Origin: JADZAI01 sp047602465
GTDB lineage: Bacteria > Pseudomonadota > Alphaproteobacteria > Micropepsales > Micropepsaceae
NCBI GenBank assembly: GCA_047602465.1
Contig: JASGHF010000001.1
Location: 2,542,001 to 2,606,000 of the forward strand
DNA: 64,000 bases
Reading direction: 5' to 3'
The position numbers and the translations under genes are program-made. Numbering within the stretch: position 1 is the first letter of the stretch; every line of letters begins with the position of its first letter. Of this stretch, positions 24,221 through 33,103 are shown piece after piece. Under the pieces are notes generated by a model that was given only the letters and a program-made list of their open reading frames with translations, ran no database searches and was not told where the DNA came from.

Positions 24221-25008
24221 GGCTGCGCTCCTTCGCCGACCGGCGTCTGGGGGAATTTGCGGATCTTGATGTTCTGGAGCAGGCGGATGGTCAGCATCAG
24301 CGCGCGGCCATTGGTGCAGATGTCGTTGACCTTCACCATGCCGTCCTGATCGGGCTGCGAATGGCTTTCGCACCAGTTGCGGATGTCGCGCATGGTCGAG
24401 CCGCAGATTTTCATCTGGTCGAGACCCTTCACATCCAGCAGCCAGCCCTGCATCTGATCGGCAAGTTGGCGATAGACGGCCAGCGTCTCTTCAAGATCCT
24501 GCTTGTTGTCGAGCCGGCAGCGCATCGACTTCAGGCATTTCTCCAGCGGCGGGCGGAAGCGCTCGCCCCAATCGAGCACGACGCCCTTGGGTGTGTAGCC
24601 GTTTTCAAGAAGCGCTTCGGCGCGGATCGAGGCGAGGTCGTGATTCTTCACCAGCGCCCGGCACGAGCGCATCGCCCTTTTGGCGTAGCGCTTGTTCATA
24701 TCGTCCTCACGGCACTCCTCCAGCGCGTCGCGGATTTCCGCGAGGCGGCGGGTGACCGGCGAGTGGATATCTCCGCTCCAGATTTTCTGGTTCAGATCCG
24801 CGATCGCGCGGCGATACTCGCTGTCGAGGAAGAAGGGCTGGTCCTGCCGCTCGAAGCCGCAGATCTCGAACATCATATCGGGCGTGATGCGCTCCACCTT
24901 GATCGAGGACCGGGCGGGCGGCGGATCGATGGTGATGGTGACGGCCTTCGCCGCGCCGGTGGCGGCGGTGAGGGCAAACAGAAGGGGCAGCAGCCGGAAG
25001 GCGCGCAC
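24217..25008 (-). CDS. Hypothetical exported protein, cysteine-containing
   Basis: 263 residues from GTG 25008 (GGAGAG ahead). A signal peptide (LLPLLFALTAATGAAKA) is followed by a mostly helical soluble domain with about eight cysteines (ICGFE, EECRED, SCRAL, EKCLKSMRC, KICGS, WCESH, DICTN), likely disulfide-bonded in the periplasm. I do not recognise the family. Its stop overlaps the start of the repeat protein gene (GTGA), so the two are produced together and may form an exported complex. Confidence 0.7.
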   Translation of the reverse strand: MRAFRLLPLLFALTAATGAAKAVTITIDPPPARSSIKVERITPDMMFEICGFERQDQPFFLDSEYRRAIADLNQKIWSGDIHSPVTRRLAEIRDALEECREDDMNKRYAKRAMRSCRALVKNHDLASIRAEALLENGYTPKGVVLDWGERFRPPLEKCLKSMRCRLDNKQDLEETLAVYRQLADQMQGWLLDVKGLDQMKICGSTMRDIRNWCESHSQPDQDGMVKVNDICTNGRALMLTIRLLQNIKIRKFPQTPVGEGAQP

Positions 25009-25107
25009 GGCACTCTCCAAAATCGGAATGGGTCTGGCTTGACGGGACATAGCGGCAGGCCGTGACCGGTAAATGTGACAAATATTCGCTCGCCGCCGTG
25101 CCGGACG

Positions 25108-26532
25108 TCACCGTCCGGTCGGGGGCATTCCGCGCAGAGACTCCACCAGCTCCAGCGTTTCCGCGGCTTTCAGATCGAGCGGGTCGAGATCGCTGCCGCG
25201 ACGAAGTGCCGCTGCCGCATCGTCAAGCCGGCCGGCATTGAACAGGGCATAGCCGAGCATGATCCACGGGCGGCCATAGCCGGGCGTCTTGACCGTGGCG
25301 TCGGTCCAGAGCGCGATCTCGTCGGCGAAGAGCGTGTTGCGTTGAAAGGTTGCAAGACTGAGCGCCGCGGTCAGCATCGCCGCCATCAGGGCAAAGCCGA
25401 TCCGGCCGCCGCGTGACGACAAGGCGAGGATCAGCACCGATCCGGCGGCGAGGGTGAGGCCGATCCCCCCGAGATAGAGCGGCTTCAGCGCCACCGGGTC
25501 GGCGCGCCAGAGAAACGTGTTCGACGGCGCGAGGGCCAGAAGCGCGAGGCCGATACCGAAGGCGATGAGCGGCCGCCGCCGCCGCTCGACAAGCGCCACA
25601 CCGGCCAGCCCCAGAAAGAACGCGAGCCTGGCGAGCGTTTCCGTCGTCTCCCAACCCCAGGCGAGCGGCGGGGCGGGGTCGATCGTGATGCGGAAGGGCG
25701 TCGCCCAATAGGCGAGAATGTCGAAGGCGGCGTGGATATTGCCGCGCAGGGCCTCCAGCGGCGGCCGGATGTGAAGGCTGCTGGCGACCAGATCGACGTG
25801 ACGCGGGATCAGGGCGATGAGGGCGAGGGCCAACGCCGCGCCGTAGAAGGCGGGAAGGCTGCGCCTTGCTGTCTGGACCTGGCCGCCCGCGAGCGTCAGG
25901 CGCCACCACAACAACATCAGCGGCGCGATCAGGGCGGTTTCGCGGGCGAGGGGCGCGAGGAAGGCCGTGATGAAGACGATGGCTGCGTTGATCCTCCCCG
26001 GCTTCCCGCTGCCGGCGAGGAGCAGGATGACGACCAGCAGGCTGCTGAGGCCCATCGACCGGCCGCTGACATAGGTGACCGTTTCGGTCAGGGCCGGATG
26101 CACCGCCCAGATGGCGGTCACGCAAACTGCCAGGCCGGTGGCCAGCGCCGTGTCGTTCAGCGCCGAGCGGGCGGCGCGGCGCAGAAGCAGGAAGGCGAGC
26201 GCTGTGGTCAGCGCGTGCAGCGCGACGTTCACGCCATGAAACCAGCGCGGATCGTGGCCGGTACAGGCGTCCTGCAGCGCATAGGTCGCCTTGGTCAGCG
26301 GGCGGTTCATCACGCCCAGCCGGTCAAGGAATGTCGCGGCCTTGGCGGAAGGATTGGCGGTGATGTCGCCGATATCGTCGAACAGGAAAACGCCGTTCAG
26401 CGCGTTGGCGAAGATCGCAAGCGCCAGCAAAGCGAGGAGCGCGGCAAGCCCTGCGGCCTGCCACGCACGATCAGGCGGCGACGGTGCGGCCAAGATCGGC
26501 GGCGACGCGGCTGAACTCCGCGACGGTCTCAT
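25108..26532 (-). CDS. Multi-spanning membrane protein with TPR-like tail (TMTC-like)
   Basis: 474 residues with about 10-11 hydrophobic segments starting near residue 27. The first loop has FANALNGVFLFDD followed by HPALTETVTYVSGRSMGL, the pattern of TMTC-type O-mannosyltransferase-like membrane proteins. The C-terminus (about 415-465) resembles one TPR (LGYALFNAGRLDDAAAALRRG). Family resemblance suggests a lipid-linked sugar transferase, but that is inference. The start is uncertain: ATG 26532 overlaps the upstream gene by 62 bases; TTG 26493 is an alternative. Confidence 0.65.
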   Translation of the reverse strand: MRPSRSSAASPPILAAPSPPDRAWQAAGLAALLALLALAIFANALNGVFLFDDIGDITANPSAKAATFLDRLGVMNRPLTKATYALQDACTGHDPRWFHGVNVALHALTTALAFLLLRRAARSALNDTALATGLAVCVTAIWAVHPALTETVTYVSGRSMGLSSLLVVILLLAGSGKPGRINAAIVFITAFLAPLARETALIAPLMLLWWRLTLAGGQVQTARRSLPAFYGAALALALIALIPRHVDLVASSLHIRPPLEALRGNIHAAFDILAYWATPFRITIDPAPPLAWGWETTETLARLAFFLGLAGVALVERRRRPLIAFGIGLALLALAPSNTFLWRADPVALKPLYLGGIGLTLAAGSVLILALSSRGGRIGFALMAAMLTAALSLATFQRNTLFADEIALWTDATVKTPGYGRPWIMLGYALFNAGRLDDAAAALRRGSDLDPLDLKAAETLELVESLRGMPPTGR

Positions 26533-27427
26533 CGATGATCTGCTTCACGCCCTTCACGCTGTCGATGCGTCCGGCGACCTGACCGGAGAGCGCGATGGAG
26601 GCCTCCATGTCGCCGCCGAAATAGAGATCCTTTGCGTTGCCGAACTCGGTCATCACCGGCGGGCCTTTGTAGTCGGGCGTCAGCTCGCGTTCGAGCCGGG
26701 TGGTCTTTTCGGTGCGAAGCGCGCGCAGCGCCGGGCTGCCGAAGCGGTTGAGGAAGACCGTGCCTGTCTCCTCGGCATTGATGATCGCGTCTTTCCAGTT
26801 CTGATGGACGGGCGATTCCGCCGCAGAGACCATGCGCGTGCCCATCTGCACGCCTTCCGCGCCCAGCGCGAAGGCCGCAGCCATGGTGCGGCCGCAGGTG
26901 ATGCCGCCCGCCGCGATCAGCGGCACATCGGTGCGCTCGCGGATCAGCGGCAGCAGCACCATGGTCGAGACGTCCTTGGGGTTCTTGAAGCCGCCGCCCT
27001 CGGCGCCCTCCACCACCAGCCCGTCGACACCGGCCTCGACCGCCTTCAGCGCCGCCTTCAATGTCGGCACGACGTGAAAGACGGTGAGGCCTGCGCCCTT
27101 CAGCGCTTGGGTATAGCGGGTGGGATCGCCGGCCGAGGTGGTGACGAACTTCACGCCCTGATCGACGACGAACTTCACAATATCCGGATCGCGCACGAAG
27201 GCCTGCGCGATGTTCACGCCGAATGGCTTCGCCGTCAGTTCGCGCATCTTCAGGATCTCGGCGCGCACCTCGTCCAGAGCGCCGGATGAGGTTTCGATGA
27301 TGCCGAGGCCACCGGCATTGGAGACGGCCGAGGCGAGCTGCGACCGCGCGATCCATCCCATCGGCGCCTGCACGATGGGATAGCGAACCCCCAGCAGCTT
27401 CGTGATGCGGTTGTCGAACCGGATCAT
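26471..27427 (-). CDS. Nitronate monooxygenase (second paralogue)
   Basis: 318-residue FMN TIM-barrel enzyme: YPIVQAPMGWIARSQLA, VVEGAEGGGFKNPKD, AAGGITCGRTMAAAFALGAE and QMGTRM. These match the nitronate monooxygenase / enoyl-reductase-like group; several members have other FMN-dependent roles. I chose ATG 27427 with GAGGAA five bases upstream over a TTG four codons earlier. It begins eight bases after the hipA stop region and overlaps the TMTC-like gene, so it may be co-transcribed with both. Confidence 0.85.
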   Translation of the reverse strand: MIRFDNRITKLLGVRYPIVQAPMGWIARSQLASAVSNAGGLGIIETSSGALDEVRAEILKMRELTAKPFGVNIAQAFVRDPDIVKFVVDQGVKFVTTSAGDPTRYTQALKGAGLTVFHVVPTLKAALKAVEAGVDGLVVEGAEGGGFKNPKDVSTMVLLPLIRERTDVPLIAAGGITCGRTMAAAFALGAEGVQMGTRMVSAAESPVHQNWKDAIINAEETGTVFLNRFGSPALRALRTEKTTRLERELTPDYKGPPVMTEFGNAKDLYFGGDMEASIALSGQVAGRIDSVKGVKQIIDETVAEFSRVAADLGRTVAA

Positions 27428-27435
27428 CGTTCCTC

Positions 27436-28671
27436 TCAATCTCCGTCGCGCCCGGCATTGGCGGCCACAATGCGCGCATTGGTTTCTATATGCGTTCTGA
27501 TCTCGCGCAACGCTATGGAACTGGCCAGAGGATTCCCCAGAAGCTCCGCCTCCACCGCTTCGGCGGCGCCGGCTACTGCGGCGGCCAGGGCGGCGGCGCG
27601 TGCGGCGACGGAGGCAGGCGCATAGCCTGTCGCTTCAGCGAAGCGGATCCAATGCTTCTTCAGGGTATGCGCGGCGCGTTTCGATCCTCCGATCTCCATC
27701 GCCATGTTTGTCGTGACGCGCGGATAGATCAGCGAGGTCATCAGATCGTAGGTCGGCGCGAGATCGATGCCTTGGCGCGTCACGAAGAACGAGAAGTTCT
27801 TGGCGTGCGCATCGGTATTGTGGATGGCGGTGTTGAAGATCGCCCGGTCGAGCAGGGCGAGCCGGTCATGCGCCTTCCGCGTTGAGTGGGCGTCGACAAG
27901 CGCGATAATATCGGCCCAGGATGCGCCGCCGCGCGTTTCATATTTCCTGGTCGGCGGCAGACCGAGCGCCTGTGCGGCGTCTTCCTGATGCCGCCGCTGC
28001 ACCTTGCGATTGCGTCCCGGCGTGCGGTCATAGCGTTCGACCTGCAGATAGCGCGTGTCGCCGGCCTTGCGCATCTCGACCCTCGCGGTGTCGATGCCGA
28101 CCTTGCGGCTGAGCATCATGCAGAAGGCCTCATTTTCGACCGACGCATAGAGCCGCTTCGATTCCGGCTTGAGGATATGCGTCGAGGCCGCGCCCGACAG
28201 CGGCAGGAAATCCTCGCCGCCGAACTGCGCGATCGTCATTTTGCTTTGGGCGCCGGCGAGGCTCATGGTGATTTCTGGCTCGTCGGCCAGAAGCGGACGC
28301 TCGGGCAGCGCCGCAAGCGCGACACCCAGTTCCTCGGCCGGGAGCGGGCGATACGCGCCTTCATTTTCGGGGCCGCCGATCGACAGCGCGCCCGCAGTCT
28401 CGCGGCCCAAACGCTCAAGCAGCCCGAAGATATCGGTCGAGGCGATATGCAGGCGCTGCCCCAGAAGCTGCAACTGCTCTTCCTCGGGCAACAGATTCCA
28501 GAACCAGGCGGTCGCCGCCTCATCCGTGATACCGGAAAAGGGCAGCGATATGGAAACAGGAAAGCTTGATTTCCGGGCGATCCAGGCCGGCGCATAGGCG
28601 AATGACAGGCCGATGGCGGTTTCGGTCAATGTCCCGACCTGCTGCGCCTGAAAGAAAACGGGCAGGCTCAT
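27436..28671 (-). CDS. hipA: HipA-family Ser/Thr kinase toxin
   Basis: 411 residues, the size of E. coli HipA, a kinase that inactivates glutamyl-tRNA synthetase and causes persistence. The activation-loop serine lies in MSLAGAQSKMTI (about 136), catalytic NTDAHAKNFS is near 292 and the metal-binding Asp is in APTYDLMTS. All key residues are present, so it appears active. hipB lies directly upstream with an ATGA overlap, giving the usual antitoxin-toxin order. Confidence 0.93.
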   Translation of the reverse strand: MSLPVFFQAQQVGTLTETAIGLSFAYAPAWIARKSSFPVSISLPFSGITDEAATAWFWNLLPEEEQLQLLGQRLHIASTDIFGLLERLGRETAGALSIGGPENEGAYRPLPAEELGVALAALPERPLLADEPEITMSLAGAQSKMTIAQFGGEDFLPLSGAASTHILKPESKRLYASVENEAFCMMLSRKVGIDTARVEMRKAGDTRYLQVERYDRTPGRNRKVQRRHQEDAAQALGLPPTRKYETRGGASWADIIALVDAHSTRKAHDRLALLDRAIFNTAIHNTDAHAKNFSFFVTRQGIDLAPTYDLMTSLIYPRVTTNMAMEIGGSKRAAHTLKKHWIRFAEATGYAPASVAARAAALAAAVAGAAEAVEAELLGNPLASSIALREIRTHIETNARIVAANAGRDGD

Positions 28672-28886
28672 TCGACAGCGATCTTCAGGCCGAGAATTCT
28701 GGCGAGATGGAGAACCTGGCCTATCCGGGCGGTCGCTTTGCCGCGCTCCACCTCGCTGAGCCAGGCAGGGCTGACGCCACTGGCCAGCGCCATGTCCTGC
28801 AGGCGCAGTTTCTGGGCCTTGCGCGCCTTGCGCAGGATCGCACCGAGATCGGCGGCAGTTTCGATATAGGCCTTCTTTTCAGCCAT
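28668..28886 (-). CDS. hipB: HipB-family HTH antitoxin
   Basis: 72-residue XRE-type helix-turn-helix protein (ILRKARKAQKLRLQDMA, SGVSPAWLSEVERGKA). HipB neutralises HipA and represses its own operon with HipA as co-repressor. The compact length leaves only a short C-terminal strand (LGLKIAVE). Three similar inverted repeats, centred about 25, 74 and 123 bp upstream of the start, are the probable operators. Confidence 0.93.
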   Translation of the reverse strand: MAEKKAYIETAADLGAILRKARKAQKLRLQDMALASGVSPAWLSEVERGKATARIGQVLHLARILGLKIAVE

Positions 28887-28901
28887 TTCTTCACAAGACA
28901 G

Positions 28902-28919
28902 TTTCGCCGATTGGCGAAA
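28902..28919. promoter_or_regulatory. hip operator 1 (proximal)
   Basis: Perfect inverted repeat TTTCGCC-GATT-GGCGAAA, 7-4-7 geometry, 16 bp upstream of hipB. Likely bound by the HipB dimer and close enough to block the promoter or ribosome access. Confidence 0.75.
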
Positions 28920-28950
28920 ATATAGCTGATTTTCGGGAAAAGGCTATCTT

Positions 28951-28968
28951 TTTCTCTGATCGGCGAAA
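28951..28968. promoter_or_regulatory. hip operator 2 (middle, one degenerate arm)
   Basis: TTTCTCT-GATC-GGCGAAA, same 7-4-7 geometry with the left arm degenerate. It starts exactly 49 bp after operator 1. Confidence 0.65.
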
Positions 28969-28999
28969 ATTAGGGCGGATTGGGCCAGATTCGTATGAA

Positions 29000-29017
29000 T
29001 TTCGTCAATCGGCGAAA
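29000..29017. promoter_or_regulatory. hip operator 3 (distal)
   Basis: TTTCGTC-AATC-GGCGAAA, 7-4-7, one mismatch in the arms. It starts exactly 49 bp after operator 2, giving a regular array ahead of hipB. Confidence 0.7.
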
Positions 29018-29073
29018 TTTGCAACGTTATGCCGCCAGAAAATGTCCTGTTCTGCCAAAGAGATATAAAAGAA

Positions 29074-29102
29074 AGGCCGCCGGAACGCAGTTCCGGCGGC
29101 CT
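29074..29102 (-). terminator. Intrinsic terminator of the acyl-CoA ligase gene
   Basis: AGGCCGCCGGAAC pairs with GTTCCGGCGGCCT around GCA (13-bp stem). On the minus strand it is followed by TTCTTTTATAT. It isolates the hip promoter region from the upstream ligase gene. Confidence 0.85.
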
Positions 29103-29119
29103 GATCAATCCGGTGGGAT

Positions 29120-30880
29120 TTATGCCGCTTCGGTGAACTGGGCCTTCAGTTCCTTCTTCATGATCTTGCCGTTCGCGTTGCGCGGCAGGTTGTCGGGCAT
29201 GAAGATCACCTGCACCGGCACCTTGAAGGCCGCCAGCTTGCTCGCGACATGGGCGCGGATTTCCGCTTCGCTCGCTTCGTGGTCGGGCTTCAGATGGACG
29301 ATGGCGATCGGCTCCTCGCCCAGCACCTTGTGCGGACGGCCGACGACGGCGGCGTCCATCACCGCCGGATGGTCGTAGATCGCGTTCTCGACCTCCACGC
29401 AGTAGATGTTCTCGCCGCCGCGGATCAGCATGTCCTTGGCGCGGTCGACGATATAGACGAAGCCTTCCTCATCGATGCGCGCGAGATCGCCGGTGCGGAC
29501 CCAGCCATCGATGAAGGTTTCGGCGGTCGCCTCGGGCTTGCCCCAGTAACCGCGCACGACGATGGGGCCTTTGTACCAGAGTTCACCTACCTCGCCGGTC
29601 GCCAATTCCTGTGCGCCTTCGGGCGACATGATCTTGGCTTCGCCGGTCAGCGCCGGCACGCCGCAGCTCGCGGGCTTGCGGATATAGTCCTCGCCGAAAT
29701 TGCTGGTCGCCGTCGCCGAGGTTTCGGTCATGCCCCAGCCCTGTCCGGGCTGCATGGCGGGGAAACGCTCCTTCAGTCGGCGCACCAGTTCGGGCGCCGA
29801 TGGCGCGCCGCCATAGGAGACGATCTCCAGCGAGGAGAGGTCGAACTCGTCGAAGCGCGGATGCTCGACGATCTGCCAGGCGATGGTGGGCACGCCGCCG
29901 GCCGAGTTGATCTTCTCGCGCTCGATGAGGCCGAGCGCCTGGTCGGCATCCCATTTACGCTGAAGCACAAGCTTCGATCCCGCCGCCATGGCGGGGATCA
30001 TCACGGCGAAGCAGCCGGTCGCATGGAAGAACGGCACCGACAACAGTGTCGCCTTGCGCGGCAGGGTCGGGTCCGGCACCGGCGGCATCTCGCCCCGGCG
30101 CAGGAAGCTGCGGGCCTGGGCGCTCAGCGCATTGACGATGTTCGAGATGATGTTGCGATGGGTGATGATCGCGCCCTTGGGTTTCCCCGTGGTGCCCGAC
30201 GTATAGAAAATCGCCGCGTCGCCGTCGGGATCGAGCGGGACATCCGGGTTGAAGCCGAAGGGCAGGTTCGCCCAGTCGTTCGGGCGGCCGAGGACGCTTT
30301 CCAGCATCGTGACCTTGGCGTTGTCGATCGGGCCGGGCGCGCGGCAGACATAGACCTTCTGCACGGCGGGGCAGTTGGCGAGGTGCGGCTCGATACGCAC
30401 CCAGCGCTCGCCGTCGGCGATGACGATCTTCGAGCCGGAGTCCGAGATGCCGTATTCCAGCTCGGCGCCCGTCCACCAGGCGTTCAGCGGCGTGACGATC
30501 GCGCCGGCGAGGATGGCGCCCCAGAAGGCGGCCGACCATTCGGGCAGGTTGCGGGCGACGATGGCGACACGGTCGCCGGGCTTCAGCCCGTCGAGAATCA
30601 GCTGCGCGGCCATCTTCTGCGCCGCCTTGCGGTGCGCGGCGAAGGTGACGCGGTCGTCGTCGAGCACGATGTAATCGTGGGTCGCCCACTGCTCGCCCAT
30701 TGCGAAGATGGAACCGAGCGTCCTGGGGGCGTTCTTCCACACCTTATAGGTGACGCCCCGAATCTCCTTGTCCTCGACCGCCAGCGGCGATTCGGGGGCG
30801 CCGGACATCAGCCCGTGGGCGTCCTTGATGGACATGACCGGGAAGCCCGGCGGCAGCAGGTCGGACAGGTCGGCGCTCAT
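29120..30880 (-). CDS. Long-chain fatty acid--CoA ligase (class I adenylate-forming)
   Basis: 586-residue FadD-like enzyme activating carboxylic acids to acyl-CoA through acyl-AMP. Motifs are YTSGTTGKPKG (P-loop), GWGMTETSA, GWVRTGDLARID and RGGENIYCVEVE, with catalytic Lys in NANGKIMKKEL near the C-terminus. AGGAGGAG lies eight bases before the ATG. The substrate chain length is not evident. It is a single-gene unit divergent from the 698-residue unknown gene. Confidence 0.9.
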   Translation of the reverse strand: MSADLSDLLPPGFPVMSIKDAHGLMSGAPESPLAVEDKEIRGVTYKVWKNAPRTLGSIFAMGEQWATHDYIVLDDDRVTFAAHRKAAQKMAAQLILDGLKPGDRVAIVARNLPEWSAAFWGAILAGAIVTPLNAWWTGAELEYGISDSGSKIVIADGERWVRIEPHLANCPAVQKVYVCRAPGPIDNAKVTMLESVLGRPNDWANLPFGFNPDVPLDPDGDAAIFYTSGTTGKPKGAIITHRNIISNIVNALSAQARSFLRRGEMPPVPDPTLPRKATLLSVPFFHATGCFAVMIPAMAAGSKLVLQRKWDADQALGLIEREKINSAGGVPTIAWQIVEHPRFDEFDLSSLEIVSYGGAPSAPELVRRLKERFPAMQPGQGWGMTETSATATSNFGEDYIRKPASCGVPALTGEAKIMSPEGAQELATGEVGELWYKGPIVVRGYWGKPEATAETFIDGWVRTGDLARIDEEGFVYIVDRAKDMLIRGGENIYCVEVENAIYDHPAVMDAAVVGRPHKVLGEEPIAIVHLKPDHEASEAEIRAHVASKLAAFKVPVQVIFMPDNLPRNANGKIMKKELKAQFTEAA

Positions 30881-31006
30881 GGGCGGCTCCTCCTAAATGG
30901 CCATTTTTCTTGATTTTCCAGCAAAGAACCCTACTCGCGGGCCGCTGGCAAGCCAGAGTGAGGGAACGATTGCATCGGCGGCGCTTATCGGGCGTCATCC
31001 CGGCCC

Positions 31007-33103
31007 ATGTCCCAGACCGCTTTGCCTGAATCGCCCGGATTTGACGCTTTTCTCGCCGCGTTCGGCGATGCGCTGGATGCCCGGGCGTTGGACGGGCGGC
31101 CGCTCGTCACGGTGTTCGACCCGGCCCGCACCGGTTCGGCGGCGGCGAACGAAGTGTTCGTCGGCCTCGGCTCGTGGGGCGAGGACCACAAGGGCGTCTG
31201 TCTCAACAACAAGGGTGCGTCGGGGCGGTTCGGGTGGAAGCGCGACCCGATCACCGTCGCGACCTTCGTGCGCGATGCGCCTGATGCCGTGGTCGCGGCC
31301 TGGCAGGCGGGGTTTCCCGGCGGCCCGGCGGCGGCGCTGGACCGCGCGGTCCTCGTGGTGGAGGACGCCAGCCCTGACAGTGTGCTGTCCGTCATCTTCT
31401 GGCTGGCGCGGGTTTCCGGGGTCGATCCTGCGGCGCTGCCGCTGCGTTGGCTGACGGCGCTGACCGCCTGGGAGCGTGACGGCGTTGCGCCGTCGGTGAC
31501 GCGCAGCTGGACCGCGTTGATGTCGGCGCTGGCTCATTCCTATTTCGGCGGTCACGGCGAGGCCGAAGGAATCGCCGCCGCATGGGACGACGCTTTGCGC
31601 TTCACCGTGACGCTGATGCGCGGCGGGGTGGACCCGGACGCGGTGGACCCCGTTCACGCGCCGGCGATCCTGTCTGAAGCCGCCTATGGCCGGGCCATCG
31701 CGTTCGCGCTGAACGAACGGCAGGACTATCTCCAGTCGCTGGCCCGCGCTGTGCGGCTTGAGCTGCTGGTGCCGATGGCCGGCGGGGCGGGGCGGTCGCT
31801 GCTGGTCGACGCCTATTTCGCGACGGAATCGAATGCGCCGTCGGGCGTGAAGAAAATCTTCATCCGCACCGATGCTGAGCATACGACCTTCGGCAACGGC
31901 TTCTCGCTGATGGGTCTCTACCGGCCGGGCCTCGAAGGTACCGGCAATGACATGACGGTCTCGGTCGATCCTCGTTCAGGCATCGCGCTGCCGGAACTCT
32001 GGCGCACGCTGGAAGAGGCCGAGACGGCGAAATGGCAGGGCCAGCGTCCGAATGCACACCCGCGCCGCATCGCCAGCTACAAGCCGGGCGAGGGTTACGA
32101 CCAGCCATGGTGGGACGATCATGGCCGCTACACGCTGATAGGGGCGCCCAAGCGCGTGGTCGGCGACAGCGGTTCCGGCTCGAAACTGTCATGGGGCGAG
32201 GTGCTGGAGGCGGTCTGGCGCAGCTACAACCAGCTGCGTGTGGTGCAGGTACTCGACCTGCATGGCGCGAGAAAGCTGACGCCGATCGAGAACGCGGCGC
32301 CGACCCACGTAACCGAAGGCGTGGGCGAGAGCGCCGTCACGCGCTCGCTGATCGTCGTGCGCTGGAACCGCAGCGCGGGCGACGGACAGGCGCTTCAGTT
32401 CACCGCCACAGTGAAGCGGCACCTCGCGGCGATGGTCGCGCGGACGGCGCAAGGCCTCAGCGGTCCTGTGCCGCTGGCCGATCTCGCCAGCCCGGAGGAT
32501 TTTGATTTCGTCGATCTGCCGGGCGGGGCGGTGGTGGTGACGCGCGAGGGCGCGCTGCTGTTCGACGACTGGCGCGACCGCACGCTCGACACCGAACAGC
32601 TTGAACAGGATTTTGCCGATGCCGTGGCGCTGGTTGCGGCCTGCAAGGCGTTCGATGCGGAGGTCGACCGGCTCTATGAAGTTTCGGCGGGGGCAGGGTC
32701 CGGCGATCTGCTGCGGCAGGTGACCGAATTGCGCGCGCGTGTGGTCGCGACGTTCCAGAAGGCCGATCTCGGCGCTGCATCGCTGGACAGGCGCACGTTC
32801 CGCGGGGCGCTCGAGGCGCGCTGGGGTCTCACCGATCGCGAGGGGCAGCTGACAGGGCGGCTGAAGGATCTGCAGGAGATCGTCGAAACGCGGGCAACTC
32901 TCGACACGCAGGGCATGGCGACGTTGCTCGCCTTCATCACCATTCCGGCCTTTGTCGCCGGCGTCATGCAGCTTTACGGCTCGGTCATCGCCGATCAGAC
33001 GGACGGCGCCGGGCCGAACTACGCCGTCTGGATGTCTGTGGTTCTCGTCACCCTGTCTGTTCTGGCGATGGTCGGCGCGTTCATTTTCACCCGCCGGCGC
33101 TGA
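31007..33103 (+). CDS. Unassigned 698-residue protein with C-terminal membrane hairpin
   Basis: No family recognised. Residues 1-620 look soluble and mixed alpha/beta, with conserved-looking patches VFDPARTGSAAANEVFVGLG, VVEDASPDSVLSVIFWL, FIRTDAEHTTFGNGFSLMGL and PWWDDHGRYTLIGAPKRV. A charged helical stretch follows (about 545-630, coiled-coil-like). Two hydrophobic helices (about 637-658 and 670-692) lead to a short basic tail FTRRR. The layout suggests a cytosolic sensor or enzyme anchored by a helical hairpin, loosely like CorA topology but without a GMN motif. It stands alone, so context gives no function. Confidence 0.65.
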   Translation: MSQTALPESPGFDAFLAAFGDALDARALDGRPLVTVFDPARTGSAAANEVFVGLGSWGEDHKGVCLNNKGASGRFGWKRDPITVATFVRDAPDAVVAAWQAGFPGGPAAALDRAVLVVEDASPDSVLSVIFWLARVSGVDPAALPLRWLTALTAWERDGVAPSVTRSWTALMSALAHSYFGGHGEAEGIAAAWDDALRFTVTLMRGGVDPDAVDPVHAPAILSEAAYGRAIAFALNERQDYLQSLARAVRLELLVPMAGGAGRSLLVDAYFATESNAPSGVKKIFIRTDAEHTTFGNGFSLMGLYRPGLEGTGNDMTVSVDPRSGIALPELWRTLEEAETAKWQGQRPNAHPRRIASYKPGEGYDQPWWDDHGRYTLIGAPKRVVGDSGSGSKLSWGEVLEAVWRSYNQLRVVQVLDLHGARKLTPIENAAPTHVTEGVGESAVTRSLIVVRWNRSAGDGQALQFTATVKRHLAAMVARTAQGLSGPVPLADLASPEDFDFVDLPGGAVVVTREGALLFDDWRDRTLDTEQLEQDFADAVALVAACKAFDAEVDRLYEVSAGAGSGDLLRQVTELRARVVATFQKADLGAASLDRRTFRGALEARWGLTDREGQLTGRLKDLQEIVETRATLDTQGMATLLAFITIPAFVAGVMQLYGSVIADQTDGAGPNYAVWMSVVLVTLSVLAMVGAFIFTRRR

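Noticed and set aside
21923..24349. 808-codon plus-strand frame opposite the Ig-repeat protein
   Set aside because: Long only because of GC bias. The minus-strand product has an export signal, repeats and a coupled start, and fits better.
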